DNA from: Agromyces archimandritae
GTDB taxonomy: Bacteria; Actinomycetota; Actinomycetes; Actinomycetales; Microbacteriaceae
Direction: 5' to 3'
DNA: 64,000 bases
Assembly: GCF_018024495.1 (NCBI RefSeq)
Contig: NZ_CP071696.1
Span: 1,116,001-1,180,000 of the forward strand
Part shown: positions 38,239 through 46,362 of the stretch, piece after piece
Layout of the letters: the number at the start of each line of letters is the position of its first letter
Numbering within the stretch: position 1 is the stretch's first letter
Program-made: the position numbers and the translations under genes
Notes under the pieces: model-generated
What the model saw: only the letters and a program-made list of their open reading frames with translations
Told to the model about the DNA's origin: nothing
Database searches by the model: none

Positions 38239-39150
38239 CTACTCGGTGGCGACGAAGACGTCGTCGGCCAGGAACCCGGGGCGGATCATCACGAGTCCGC
38301 CGTCATCGTCGACGGGCACGAGGAAGGCCATATCGCCGGTGGCGCCGCCGCCGGGCAGCAGGTCCTGGGGCTCCAGCTCGCCCCCGAAGGTCATGAAGAT
38401 CTCCTCGTCGATCACGTTCCCGGCACCGGTGGCGTACCTCACGCGCACACTGGAGGTGCTCCCGGATTCATCGCCGGTGTACGTCACGGTCAGGTTCACG
38501 AGCACGTACCGGCTGCCTTCGGCCGGCTCTTCGTTGAACGTGTTCTCGGCGACGATCTCGTCGCTGCGGCTCCGATCCACCCCGTTGACGACGACGTCGT
38601 AGTCGTCACCGCTGATGGTCGCACCGAGCGGGACCGGATTGTCGCGCGTCCCGGCCTGGGCCGACGATCCGTCTTCGGCGTCGTGCGTCTCATGTGCGCT
38701 CGCCGGCGGGGTCACGGTGACGTCGCCTCCCCCGAAGGAATCGTCGAACGACGATGCGGCGGACGAGACGAACACGATGAAGCCGACGATGGTCCCGACG
38801 ACGGCGAGGATGAGCGCGACGATCGCGGGCCACTTCTTCCCCTTCAGGAAGAATGCGACGATCGCGAGGATGAACGCGACCGGCAGCAGAACCCACCCGA
38901 CGATGAGCGCACCGGGCATGCAGGCGAAGATGAAGCCGACGACCGCGAACCCGAGCGCGACGAATGCGAGGACGTTCCATTTCGGACCCGAGTCCCCCGA
39001 CCGCCCCGTGCTCGGCGGCGCGTACGGCGGAACCGGCGCCCCGGCATCGGCGAAGCGATCCGTCCACTGCGCGCCGTCCCAGTACCGCTGACGGCCGCTG
39101 CCGTCGTCGTACCAGCCAGCGGGCGTGCCTGTATTCGTGTTCTCCCCCAT
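38239..39150 (-). CDS. DUF2510-domain membrane protein with DUF4352-like C terminus
   Basis: 303 residues. The N-terminal DUF2510 motif AGWYDDGSGRQRYWDGAQWTDR sits at 11-31, followed by a Pro-rich linker, three hydrophobic helices (about 58-125) and an extracytoplasmic domain whose LVNLTVTYTGDE segment resembles DUF4352 (telokin-like). ATG at 39150. Function unknown; DUF2510 proteins are typical of Microbacteriaceae and relatives. It converges on the KANL3-like gene, with 3 bp between stops. Confidence 0.85.
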   Translation of the reverse strand: MGENTNTGTPAGWYDDGSGRQRYWDGAQWTDRFADAGAPVPPYAPPSTGRSGDSGPKWNVLAFVALGFAVVGFIFACMPGALIVGWVLLPVAFILAIVAFFLKGKKWPAIVALILAVVGTIVGFIVFVSSAASSFDDSFGGGDVTVTPPASAHETHDAEDGSSAQAGTRDNPVPLGATISGDDYDVVVNGVDRSRSDEIVAENTFNEEPAEGSRYVLVNLTVTYTGDESGSTSSVRVRYATGAGNVIDEEIFMTFGGELEPQDLLPGGGATGDMAFLVPVDDDGGLVMIRPGFLADDVFVATE

Positions 39151-39220
39151 ACGGCCGAGTCTGGCACATTCACGATGATTGCTCACCTCTCGCCGGTCGG
39201 GGCCGGGGCGGCGGTGCGCG

Positions 39221-40234
39221 CTACCCCGCCGCCCAGACGAGGGCGGGGCGGGCGGCGATCGAACCGGCGGCGGTGCGGCGGGCGAGTTCGAGGGCGCCGT
39301 CGAGCGGGTCGCCGGCTGCGGCGACTCGGGTGAGGCGCGCGGGCAGGGACACGTCGAATGCGGCGCATACCTGCGGGATCGCCGCGATGCCGCCGGTGAG
39401 CGCGACGCGGGGGTGGATGCCGGGGCGCGCCGCGGCGCCCGCGCTCGCGGCGAGTTCGGCGCCGGCATCGGCGAGGATCGCGGCGGCGCACGCATCGCCG
39501 GCGTCTGCGACGCGTGCGACGTCGGCGGTGAAGGCGGCCAGCAGGCCGGCGCGATCGGCGCGCGGGTAGAGGAGCGCCGGCCAGGCCTCGGGCTCCCCGA
39601 AGTGGGCGCGGGCTGCGGCCAGCAGGGCGAGGCCCGCGGCATCCACCCCGTCGAAAGCGCGCATCGCCGCCCGCAGGCCGGCCATGCCGATGCGGGCTCC
39701 CCCGCCCCGGTCGCCCAGCAGGTGCCCCCAGCCGTCGACGCGCACCCACTGCTCGGCGAGATCGGTGCCGAGGACGACGACGCCGGTGCCGGCGGCGACC
39801 ACGATGCCCGGGGCGCCGCCGAGGGCGCCCAGGTGGGCCGTGACCGCGTCGGCGGCGAGCGCGACGGGCGCGCCGGCCCGTTCGGCGAGGGATGCCGCGA
39901 GCGCACCCGGATCGGCGACGAGCGAGGGCACCCCCGTCGAGCCGATGCCGACGGCGGCGATGCGCGGTCGGCCGGCCGGCGCGCCTGCGAGGTCGGTCTG
40001 CGCGCTCTCGGTACCGGCCGGTGCGCTCTCGGTGTCGGCCGGCGCGCCTGCGAGGGCGGCGAGGGCGCGGTCGATGAGCGCGGCGACGACCTCGGGAACG
40101 GTCGTGCCGTGCGCCTCGACGGCGGGCCGCGGGCCGGCGAACTCGGCGGGCTCGCCGCCGGGGCGGACGAGGCGTGCGCGCGAACCGGTGCCACCGATGT
40201 CGATCGCGAGCAGCGCACCGGCGCGTTCGGTCAC
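39221..40234 (-). CDS. nagK: N-acetylglucosamine kinase (BadF/BcrA ATPase family)
   Basis: 337-residue sugar kinase of the ASKHA fold. Phosphate-1 motif AIDIGGTGSRARLV lies at 10-23, the mid-motif VAAGTGVVVLG and the WGHLLGDRGGGARIG loop are the BadF/BcrA and NAGK hallmark, and the adenosine motif is VALTGGIAAIPQV. An insert near 62-90 with repeated GAPA-TESA units is low complexity. GTG start overlaps the murQ stop by four bases, so it is the second gene of a murQ-nagK operon that turns recycled wall sugars into GlcNAc-6-P. Confidence 0.85.
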   Translation of the reverse strand: MTERAGALLAIDIGGTGSRARLVRPGGEPAEFAGPRPAVEAHGTTVPEVVAALIDRALAALAGAPADTESAPAGTESAQTDLAGAPAGRPRIAAVGIGSTGVPSLVADPGALAASLAERAGAPVALAADAVTAHLGALGGAPGIVVAAGTGVVVLGTDLAEQWVRVDGWGHLLGDRGGGARIGMAGLRAAMRAFDGVDAAGLALLAAARAHFGEPEAWPALLYPRADRAGLLAAFTADVARVADAGDACAAAILADAGAELAASAGAAARPGIHPRVALTGGIAAIPQVCAAFDVSLPARLTRVAAAGDPLDGALELARRTAAGSIAARPALVWAAG

Positions 40235-41166
40235 GAGCGCTCCCCCGCGGTGCGCAGCGCATCGCGCACCGATCCGGCGGAGCCGGCGAGGAGGGCGCGT
40301 GCGGCATCCGCACCCGAGGCCGTCAGGTGGGCGACGACGGCGGTCTTCAGCTCGCCGTCGGCCGCGTCGAGGAGGTCCTTCGCAGCGGCCTCGTCGAGCC
40401 CGGTCGCCTCGCGGAGGATGCGCACGGTGCGGTCGCGGAGCTTCGCGTTGGTGGCGACGACCGAGACCATGAGGTTCGACCAGGTGCGGCCGAGGGCGAC
40501 CATGAGCGCGGTGGAGAAGCCGTTCAGCACGAGTTTCTGGGCGGTCGCGGCCTTCAGCCGGGTCGAACCGGTGACGACCTCGGCGCCCGTATCGAGCACG
40601 AGATTCACGTCCACCTCGCCGGCGAATGCGGCGTGCGGGTTGCTCGAGATCAGCACCGTGCAGGCGCCGGCGGCCCGCGCCGCGGCGAGCGCAGCACCGA
40701 CGTAGGGCGTGTTGCCGCTGGCGGCCAGGCCGATCGCCACGTCGGCCGCTCCGAGCCCGGAAGCAGCGGCGGCGCCGGCTTCGGTCGAGTCCTCGGCGTC
40801 TTCGACGGCGCTCTGGATGGCGTCGTCGCCGCCGGCGATGTGCGCGACGATGCGGCCGGGTTCGAGGTTGAACGTCGGCAGCAGCTCGGCGGCATCGAGC
40901 ACCGCGAGCCGGCCGGAGGTGCCGGCGCCGAAGTAGTGCACGGCGCCTCCGCGCCGCATACGCTCGGCCGCGACGTCGACCAGTTCGGCGAGGGCCGGGA
41001 GCACGGCGCCCACGGCATCCACCGCGACCCGGTCTTCGGCGTTCAGGAGGCGGAGCACGCCGAGGCTGCCGAGCTCATCGAGGCGCGCGGATGCCGCAAG
41101 GCGCCGCTCGGTGGGCGGCACCCCCGCGTCCGCGGGGTCTTCAGGAGTGGGAGTGGTCGCGGCCAT
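40231..41166 (-). CDS. murQ: N-acetylmuramic acid 6-phosphate etherase
   Basis: Cleaves the lactyl ether of MurNAc-6-P to give GlcNAc-6-P and D-lactate. The 311-residue protein has the SIS fold and MurQ motifs: GAVHYFGAGTSGRLAVLDAAELLPTF in the sugar-phosphate site (split here at about residues 67-92), AHIAGGDDAIQSAVEDAEDS with the acidic catalytic region, IGLAASGNTPYV, STRLKAATAQKLVLN, and a C-terminal UBA-like helix set. ATG at 41166 is chosen; the upstream extension overlaps the promoter. It is divergent from the MurR-type regulator. Confidence 0.95.
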   Translation of the reverse strand: MAATTPTPEDPADAGVPPTERRLAASARLDELGSLGVLRLLNAEDRVAVDAVGAVLPALAELVDVAAERMRRGGAVHYFGAGTSGRLAVLDAAELLPTFNLEPGRIVAHIAGGDDAIQSAVEDAEDSTEAGAAAASGLGAADVAIGLAASGNTPYVGAALAAARAAGACTVLISSNPHAAFAGEVDVNLVLDTGAEVVTGSTRLKAATAQKLVLNGFSTALMVALGRTWSNLMVSVVATNAKLRDRTVRILREATGLDEAAAKDLLDAADGELKTAVVAHLTASGADAARALLAGSAGSVRDALRTAGERS

Positions 41167-41230
41167 GCGGCTCGATCCTTCGCATCGTGAGCACGTTCCC
41201 CGCCAGTATGTACAAAAGTGTCGCGGTTGG

Positions 41231-41242
41231 CGAAGCGTTTCG
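41231..41242. promoter_or_regulatory. Candidate MurR operator
   Basis: CGAAGCGTTTCG, a 12-bp near-palindrome (CGAARCGYTTCG) in the 122-bp divergent space between murQ and the RpiR-family gene, next to an AT-rich patch (GATATTTTTTTCATAT) that probably holds promoter elements. Confidence 0.5.
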
Positions 41243-41288
41243 GATATTTTTTTCATATGGATGCCTCAACGACCCTCCGGTCCCGCGC

Positions 41289-42152
41289 ATGACCGACGTG
41301 TTCGTCGCCCTGCGCCAGCGGATGCCCGGCCTCAGCAAGTCCGAACGGCACATCGCCGAGATCGTCATGGACGATCCGCAGATCGTCGTCGACTCGACGA
41401 TCACCCAGCTCGCCGAACGCTGCGACACCTCGCAGGCGAGCGTCGCCCGCTTCTGCCGGGCGGCCGGCTTCGCCGGATACAAGGAGTTCCGCATCGCGAT
41501 CGCCGCCGCCAACAGCCGCGAGGAGGCCGCACGCGAACTCTTCCGCGTCGCCGACGCCGAGATCGACCCGGACGACTCGGCCGCCGACGTCGTCGCCAAA
41601 GTCGCCTACCAGGAGGCGCGCGCGATCGAGGAGACCGCCCGCGCCCTCGACCTGGGCGCCCTCGACGCCGTCGTCGCCGCCCTCCGCACCGCCCCCCGCA
41701 TCGACATCTACGGCGCCGGCTCCAGCGGGCTCACCGCCGCCGACCTGCAGCTGAAACTGCACCGCATCGGCATCGTCGCCTTCAGCTGGGCCGACGCGCA
41801 CCTCGCCCTCACCTCCTTCGCGCTCACCGGGCCCGGCTCGGTCGCGATCGGCATCTCGGACTCCGGGCTCACCGTCGAGACCAACCAGATGCTCGACCTC
41901 GCCCGCTCGCGCGGCGCGACCACGGTCGCGATCACGAACTACCCCGACTCGCCGCTCGGCGCCGCCGCCGACCACGTCCTCACCACGAGCGCCCGCGAAT
42001 CCCGCTACCGCACCGGCGCGATGGCCAGCCGCCTCGCACAGATGGCCGTCGTCGACTTCGTCGTCGTCCGCCTCCTGCAGGGCGACTTCGACCGCGCGAG
42101 CGAACTGCTGCGCCGCACCTACGACGCCGTGCAGGAGCACCGGCTGGGGTGA
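41289..42152 (+). CDS. murR: MurR/RpiR-family transcriptional regulator
   Basis: 287 residues. The N-terminal HTH_6 domain (about 1-75: MPGLSKSERHIAEIVMDDP, STITQLAERCDTSQASVARFCRAAGF) is followed by a SIS sugar-phosphate-binding domain (about 110-250: IDIYGAGSSGLTAADL, GISDSGLTVETNQM). MurR proteins sense MurNAc-6-P; the adjacent divergent murQ supports that role. ATG at 41289 matches the family start, although no strong ribosome site was seen. Confidence 0.9.
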   Translation: MTDVFVALRQRMPGLSKSERHIAEIVMDDPQIVVDSTITQLAERCDTSQASVARFCRAAGFAGYKEFRIAIAAANSREEAARELFRVADAEIDPDDSAADVVAKVAYQEARAIEETARALDLGALDAVVAALRTAPRIDIYGAGSSGLTAADLQLKLHRIGIVAFSWADAHLALTSFALTGPGSVAIGISDSGLTVETNQMLDLARSRGATTVAITNYPDSPLGAAADHVLTTSARESRYRTGAMASRLAQMAVVDFVVVRLLQGDFDRASELLRRTYDAVQEHRLG

Positions 42153-42160
42153 GGCCGCGG

Positions 42161-42493
42161 CTATCGTCCCGACTGCCGGAGACGCTGCACCGCGGCGGCA
42201 AGACGCGGGATGTCGGTGCGTGCCGTGTTCATGACGAGGGCGTGCACCGTGTCGAAGTAGCGGTGCGTCAAGTGGTCGCGCATGCGCGCGATCTCACCCC
42301 ACGGAATCGTCGGCTCGCCGACGAGCACCTCCGGCGGGATGTCCTTGACGGCCTCGCCGATCTCGACGAGGCGAATGCGGACGGCGTCGAAGACGAGGTC
42401 TTCCGGAGCCTCATCCGCACGGCGCATGTGCTCGGCGATCGCAGCGCAGGCGACCTCGATGTCGAGCAGTCGATTCGGCAGCGGGCGGATCAC
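42161..42493 (-). CDS. hepT: HepT-like toxin (HEPN ribonuclease)
   Basis: 110-residue HEPN-domain protein. The catalytic R-x4-H-x-Y motif is RDHLTHRY at 72-79, and IRLVEIGEAVKDIP is the typical HepT helix. Start is GTG at 42493, overlapping the antitoxin stop by four bases. HepT-MntA systems are toxin-antitoxin pairs in which MntA adds nucleotides to a HepT Tyr and so inactivates it; both the target Tyr79 and the RNase residues are present, so the toxin appears complete. Confidence 0.88.
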   Translation of the reverse strand: MIRPLPNRLLDIEVACAAIAEHMRRADEAPEDLVFDAVRIRLVEIGEAVKDIPPEVLVGEPTIPWGEIARMRDHLTHRYFDTVHALVMNTARTDIPRLAAAVQRLRQSGR

Positions 42494-42987
42494 AGGGCGA
42501 CCGCTTCGGCGTGGATGCCTGGCGCGGCGTCGTCTTTGAGCCCGCTCGACGGGATGACGTCGACCGGGTACCCGAGGAGACCTTCGGCGAAGGTCTGCAT
42601 GTCGGCAAGGTCGAAGAGCGAGACGCTCGGGTCGATGTCGACCAACAGGTCGATATCGGAATCCTCGCCCGCCTCGCCGCGGGCGACGCTGCCGAAGACG
42701 CGGACGTTTCGGCCGCCCCGCAGCTCGATGCCGTCGATGAGCTCGCGCGCGTGCTCACGCACGAGGCCGAGGCTCGGGGCATCCCGGAGCGGCACGAGCG
42801 AGACGTCGAGACGCTGGCCTGCGGCCGCGACGAGCTTCTGCAGCGTGTCGAGGCTCGGGTCGCGGCGACCGCGCTCGTAGGCGCTGACGACGCTCTGCGT
42901 GATTCCCGCACGTTCGGCCAACTGCACCTGCGTCAGATGCGAGGCGAGACGGGCGGTGCGGATGAGACTCGGAGCGGCGACGGTCAT
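42490..42987 (-). CDS. mntA: XRE-MntA fusion antitoxin (nucleotidyltransferase)
   Basis: 165 residues with two domains. An XRE-type helix-turn-helix (about 6-60: LTQVQLAERAGITQSVVSAYERGRRDPS) is fused to a minimal nucleotidyltransferase (GSVARGEAGEDSDIDLLVD, GS at 99-100 and Asp111/Asp113). The fusion means one protein could both modify HepT and bind its own promoter. ATG at 42987. The pair sits on the minus strand between the MurR-type regulator and the sugar ABC operon. Confidence 0.9.
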   Translation of the reverse strand: MTVAAPSLIRTARLASHLTQVQLAERAGITQSVVSAYERGRRDPSLDTLQKLVAAAGQRLDVSLVPLRDAPSLGLVREHARELIDGIELRGGRNVRVFGSVARGEAGEDSDIDLLVDIDPSVSLFDLADMQTFAEGLLGYPVDVIPSSGLKDDAAPGIHAEAVAL

Positions 42988-43084
42988 CCATCCACAATAG
43001 CCCGTTTCGTAACTATTGACGGAACGCTCTATTGCCGCACGCGTGACACGCGCGTTGCGGATGCCGCACAATTCTGGAAATTCC

Positions 43085-43113
43085 TTGCACTCGGCGGCGA
43101 CCTGCCGAATACT
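43085..43113 (+). promoter_or_regulatory. Promoter of the sugar ABC operon
   Basis: TTGCAC and AATACT separated by 17 bp, a good sigma-70-type promoter, 65 bp upstream of the binding-protein start. A GGAAATTCC palindrome lies just upstream. Confidence 0.65.
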
Positions 43114-43177
43114 ACTTTCAAACACACGGGATCCGGCGGGCCTGCACCACCGCCGGTGGCACAAGGGAGTCCAGATC

Positions 43178-44473
43178 ATGCAGAAGCGCTTGCTCACGCT
43201 CGCCGCACTCGGCACCGCCGCCGTGCTCGGGCTCGCCGGCTGCTCCAACGGGGGCGGCGACGACAAGAACGGCGGCACCGACGCCGAAGGCCAGACGCTC
43301 GACGTCTGGATCATGGAGGGCACGAACCCCGACGCGACGGCATTCTTCGACGAGGTCGGCGAAGCCTTCACCGAGGAGACCGGCGCCGAGCTCAACGTCG
43401 AGTTCGTGCAGTGGGCCGACGCCCACGACCGCTTCGTCACCTCCATCGCCGGCGGCACCACCCCCGACGTCGCCGAGACCGGCACGACGTGGACCACCGA
43501 GTTCGCCGACGCCGGCGCGCTCGCCCCCATCGACGATTACGTGGAAGCCGACGACCTCGGCAGCGACCTCGTCGAGGGCCTCGTCGAAGCCGGCACCTAC
43601 GACGAACAGCTCTACGGCATGCCCTGGTACGCGGGCGTGCGCGCCCTCGTCTACCGCGCCGACATCTTCGAGGAGCTCGGCCTGAAGGCCCCCACGAACT
43701 GGCAGGAGATCGTCGACGCCGGCAACGCCATCAAGGCCGCCCACCCCGAGATGATGGCCTTCGCCGTGCCCGGCGACGCCGAGTTCGGCGTCTACCCCTG
43801 GGTGTGGGGCGCCGGCGGCGAGGTCGCCGCCCAGGACGGCGACGAGTGGGTCTCGGGCCTGGCGAGCCCCGAATCGCAGAAGGGGATCTCGTTCTACACG
43901 GGCCTGGCCACCGAGCACGGCTTCTCCTCGGCGGGCGCGACCACGTGGAAGGAGACCGACGTGCTCGACAACTTCGTGCAGGGCAACGTCGCCATGGCGC
44001 TGCAGGGATCCTGGACCCCGGCGACGATCGTCGAGCAGGCCCCCGAGCTCGAGGGCAAGATCGCCGCGGCGACCATCCCCGGCGAGACCGGCGGCATCGC
44101 CCCGTCCGTGCTCGGCGGCTCGCACCTGTCCATGTTCGAGACGGCAGAGAACAAGGACCTCGCCTGGGCGTTCATCAAGCTCATGACCACGGGCGAGTTC
44201 GCCGAGAAGTGGGGCGGTCAGTCGGGCTACTTCCCCGGCCAGACCTCGCTGCTGGACGCGGCCATCGCCAGCGACGACCCGCTCGTCCAGCCGTTCGCGA
44301 AGCAGATGGTCGACGGCGGCGCATCCGTCCCCGTCACCCCGCAGTTCGGTGCCGTGCAGGCGAAGAAGACCACCAACACCGCCATCCAGGCCATCCTCTC
44401 CGGGCAGAAGAGCGTCGAACAGGCGATGCAGGATGCCGCGAAGGAGATGGACTCCATCCTCAACGAGAAGTAG
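43178..44473 (+). CDS. Extracellular sugar-binding lipoprotein of ABC importer
   Basis: 431-residue family-1 solute-binding protein. Lipobox LAGC places the lipidated Cys at 22; a Gly/Asp-rich linker follows. The fold segments LDVWIMEGTNPD, GGTTPDVAETGTTWTTEF, YGMPWYAGVRALVYRAD and GGSHLSMFETAENKDLAWAF are typical of carbohydrate-binding members. ATG at 43178 has AAGGGAG eight bases upstream. It heads an operon with two permeases and, by context, probably binds a wall-derived amino sugar or disaccharide. No ATPase gene is present in the cluster; a shared MsiK-type ATPase elsewhere would be needed. Confidence 0.93.
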   Translation: MQKRLLTLAALGTAAVLGLAGCSNGGGDDKNGGTDAEGQTLDVWIMEGTNPDATAFFDEVGEAFTEETGAELNVEFVQWADAHDRFVTSIAGGTTPDVAETGTTWTTEFADAGALAPIDDYVEADDLGSDLVEGLVEAGTYDEQLYGMPWYAGVRALVYRADIFEELGLKAPTNWQEIVDAGNAIKAAHPEMMAFAVPGDAEFGVYPWVWGAGGEVAAQDGDEWVSGLASPESQKGISFYTGLATEHGFSSAGATTWKETDVLDNFVQGNVAMALQGSWTPATIVEQAPELEGKIAAATIPGETGGIAPSVLGGSHLSMFETAENKDLAWAFIKLMTTGEFAEKWGGQSGYFPGQTSLLDAAIASDDPLVQPFAKQMVDGGASVPVTPQFGAVQAKKTTNTAIQAILSGQKSVEQAMQDAAKEMDSILNEK

Positions 44474-44476
44474 CAC

Positions 44477-45454
44477 GTGTCGACGATCCAGCTGCCGCCG
44501 GTCGCGCCGGAGACCCCCTCGGGGGCCCGCGCGGCCGGCGGCCCGGTTCTGCCGCGGAAGCGCCGCCGCCTCGCGCTCGCCCGCCCCTGGCTGCTGCTCG
44601 CACCGGCGCTCATCGTGCTGGCCGTGCTCATGCTGTGGCCGCTCGTGCGCGTCTTCCTCTTCTCGCTGCAGGACTACGGCCTGCGCGAGATCGTCTCGGG
44701 CGAACCCAACTGGAACGGCGTCGACAACTACGTCGAGGTCTTCACCACCCCCGAACTCTGGACGGTGGTGCTGCCGAACACCGTCGTCTTCGCCGTGATC
44801 TCGGTCGCCGGCACCGTCGCGTTCGGCACCGCCGTCGCAGTGCTCATGGCCTCCCTCGGCCCGTTCTGGCGCACCATCGTCGGCAGCGCCATCATGATCG
44901 CCTGGGCGATGCCGGCCGTGACCGGCACCTACGTGTGGGTGTGGATCTTCGACGCCGACCGCGGCGTCTTCAACCAGACGCTGCAGGCCCTCGGGCTGCA
45001 GGACGCTCCCGTGAACTGGTTCACCGACCGCTACACCTTCTACGCGATCGTGCTGCTGAACATCATCCACCACGGGTTCCCGTTCGTCGCGATCACCGTG
45101 CTCGCCGGCCTCCTCGGCGTGCCGAAGGAGATGCTGGAGGCCGCCGAGGTCGACGGTGCCGGCCCCTGGCGGCGCTTCTTCCAGGTGATCGTGCCGAACC
45201 TGCGGCAGGTGTTCGCGGTCGTCATCATCCTGTCGACCATCTGGGACTTCAAGATCTTCGCGCAGGTCTACCTCATGCCCGGCGGCGCCGGCACGAACCG
45301 CGAAGCACTGAACCTCGGCGTCTGGTCCTACGTCGAATCGTTCGGGCAGAACCGGTACGGCTTCGGCTCGGCGATCGCGGTGCTGCTGACCCTCGTGCTG
45401 CTGGCGATCACGGTCGTCTACGTGCGCACCATGCTGAAGGAGGAGGAGCTGTGA
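44477..45454 (+). CDS. Sugar ABC transporter permease 1
   Basis: MalF-type inner-membrane permease of 325 residues with six helices. The EAA loop AAEVDGAGPWRRFFQVIVP lies near 235-255. A 35-residue cytoplasmic N terminus ending in RKRRR precedes the first helix. GTG at 44477 starts three bases after the binding-protein stop. Confidence 0.93.
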   Translation: MSTIQLPPVAPETPSGARAAGGPVLPRKRRRLALARPWLLLAPALIVLAVLMLWPLVRVFLFSLQDYGLREIVSGEPNWNGVDNYVEVFTTPELWTVVLPNTVVFAVISVAGTVAFGTAVAVLMASLGPFWRTIVGSAIMIAWAMPAVTGTYVWVWIFDADRGVFNQTLQALGLQDAPVNWFTDRYTFYAIVLLNIIHHGFPFVAITVLAGLLGVPKEMLEAAEVDGAGPWRRFFQVIVPNLRQVFAVVIILSTIWDFKIFAQVYLMPGGAGTNREALNLGVWSYVESFGQNRYGFGSAIAVLLTLVLLAITVVYVRTMLKEEEL

Positions 45455-46362
45455 CCGTGCGCGAGGGCATCCACTCGGGGGTGGATGCCCCGAGCCCCCG
45501 AACCGTTCGCACGCCCCGTGCCCGGCCGCGCCGTTCGGCCCGCAAGACGCGCACCGCGGCCGGCAAGGCCGTGCTCGTCGTGCTGCTGCTGGCCTTCACC
45601 CTGTTCCCCGCGTTCTGGATGCTCTCGAGCGCGTTCGACGCACAGGCCGGCCGCGGCGGGCAGACGCTGCTGCCCCGCGAATGGTCGCTCGCGAACTTGG
45701 CATACGTCATCACCGACGGCGGCTTCGGCCTGTTCCTCAGGAACTCCGCGCTCGTCGCCGTCGTCGTCGTGCTCGCCTCCGCCGTGCTCGCCCTGCTCGC
45801 CTCGGTCGCCGTCGCACGCTTCCGCTTCAGCTTCCGCACCACGATCCTCCTCATGATCCTCGTCGTGCAGATGGTGCCGCTCGAAGCGCTCGTCATCCCC
45901 CTGTTCGTGCAAGTGCGCGACCTGCAACTGCTGAACACGCTGCTCGGGCTCATGATCGTCTACGTCGCCCTCTCGCTGCCGTTCGGCATCTGGATGCTGC
46001 GCGGCTTCGTCGCCGCCGTGCCCGTCGAACTCGAAGAAGCCGCCTACCTCGACGGAGCAAGCTGGAGCCGCATGTTCCGCTCGGTGCTGCTGCCGCTCGT
46101 CATGCCCGGGCTCGTGGCGACCTCCGTGTTCTCCTTCATCACCGCCTGGAACGAGTTCATCTTCGCCATGACGCTGCTCGGCGGCGCCACCGAGAACTAC
46201 ACCGTCGCCATCGGCCTGAAGCAGTTCTTCGGCGAGCACAGCAACGAATGGGGCTACATCATGGCCGCCTCCACGCTCATCACCGTGCCCGTGATGATCT
46301 TCTTCGTCATCGTGCAGCGCCGCCTGTCGAGCGGCCTCGTCGCCGGGGCCGTGAAGGGATGA
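45451..46362 (+). CDS. Sugar ABC transporter permease 2
   Basis: MalG-type permease, 303 residues, six helices. EAA loop EAAYLDGASWSRMFRSVLLP and FITAWNEFIFA are diagnostic. GTG at 45451 overlaps the preceding stop by four bases. The first 45 residues (including GVDAPSP from a GTGGATGCC copy) are a poorly conserved Arg-rich leader. Its stop overlaps the GH3 start (ATGA). Confidence 0.92.
   Translation: MTVREGIHSGVDAPSPRTVRTPRARPRRSARKTRTAAGKAVLVVLLLAFTLFPAFWMLSSAFDAQAGRGGQTLLPREWSLANLAYVITDGGFGLFLRNSALVAVVVVLASAVLALLASVAVARFRFSFRTTILLMILVVQMVPLEALVIPLFVQVRDLQLLNTLLGLMIVYVALSLPFGIWMLRGFVAAVPVELEEAAYLDGASWSRMFRSVLLPLVMPGLVATSVFSFITAWNEFIFAMTLLGGATENYTVAIGLKQFFGEHSNEWGYIMAASTLITVPVMIFFVIVQRRLSSGLVAGAVKG

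Noticed and set aside
45681..46358. Open frame continuous with the GH3 start but beginning inside permease 2
   Set aside because: The part before 46359 is the out-of-frame reading of the permease; the real start is the ATG overlapping the permease stop.
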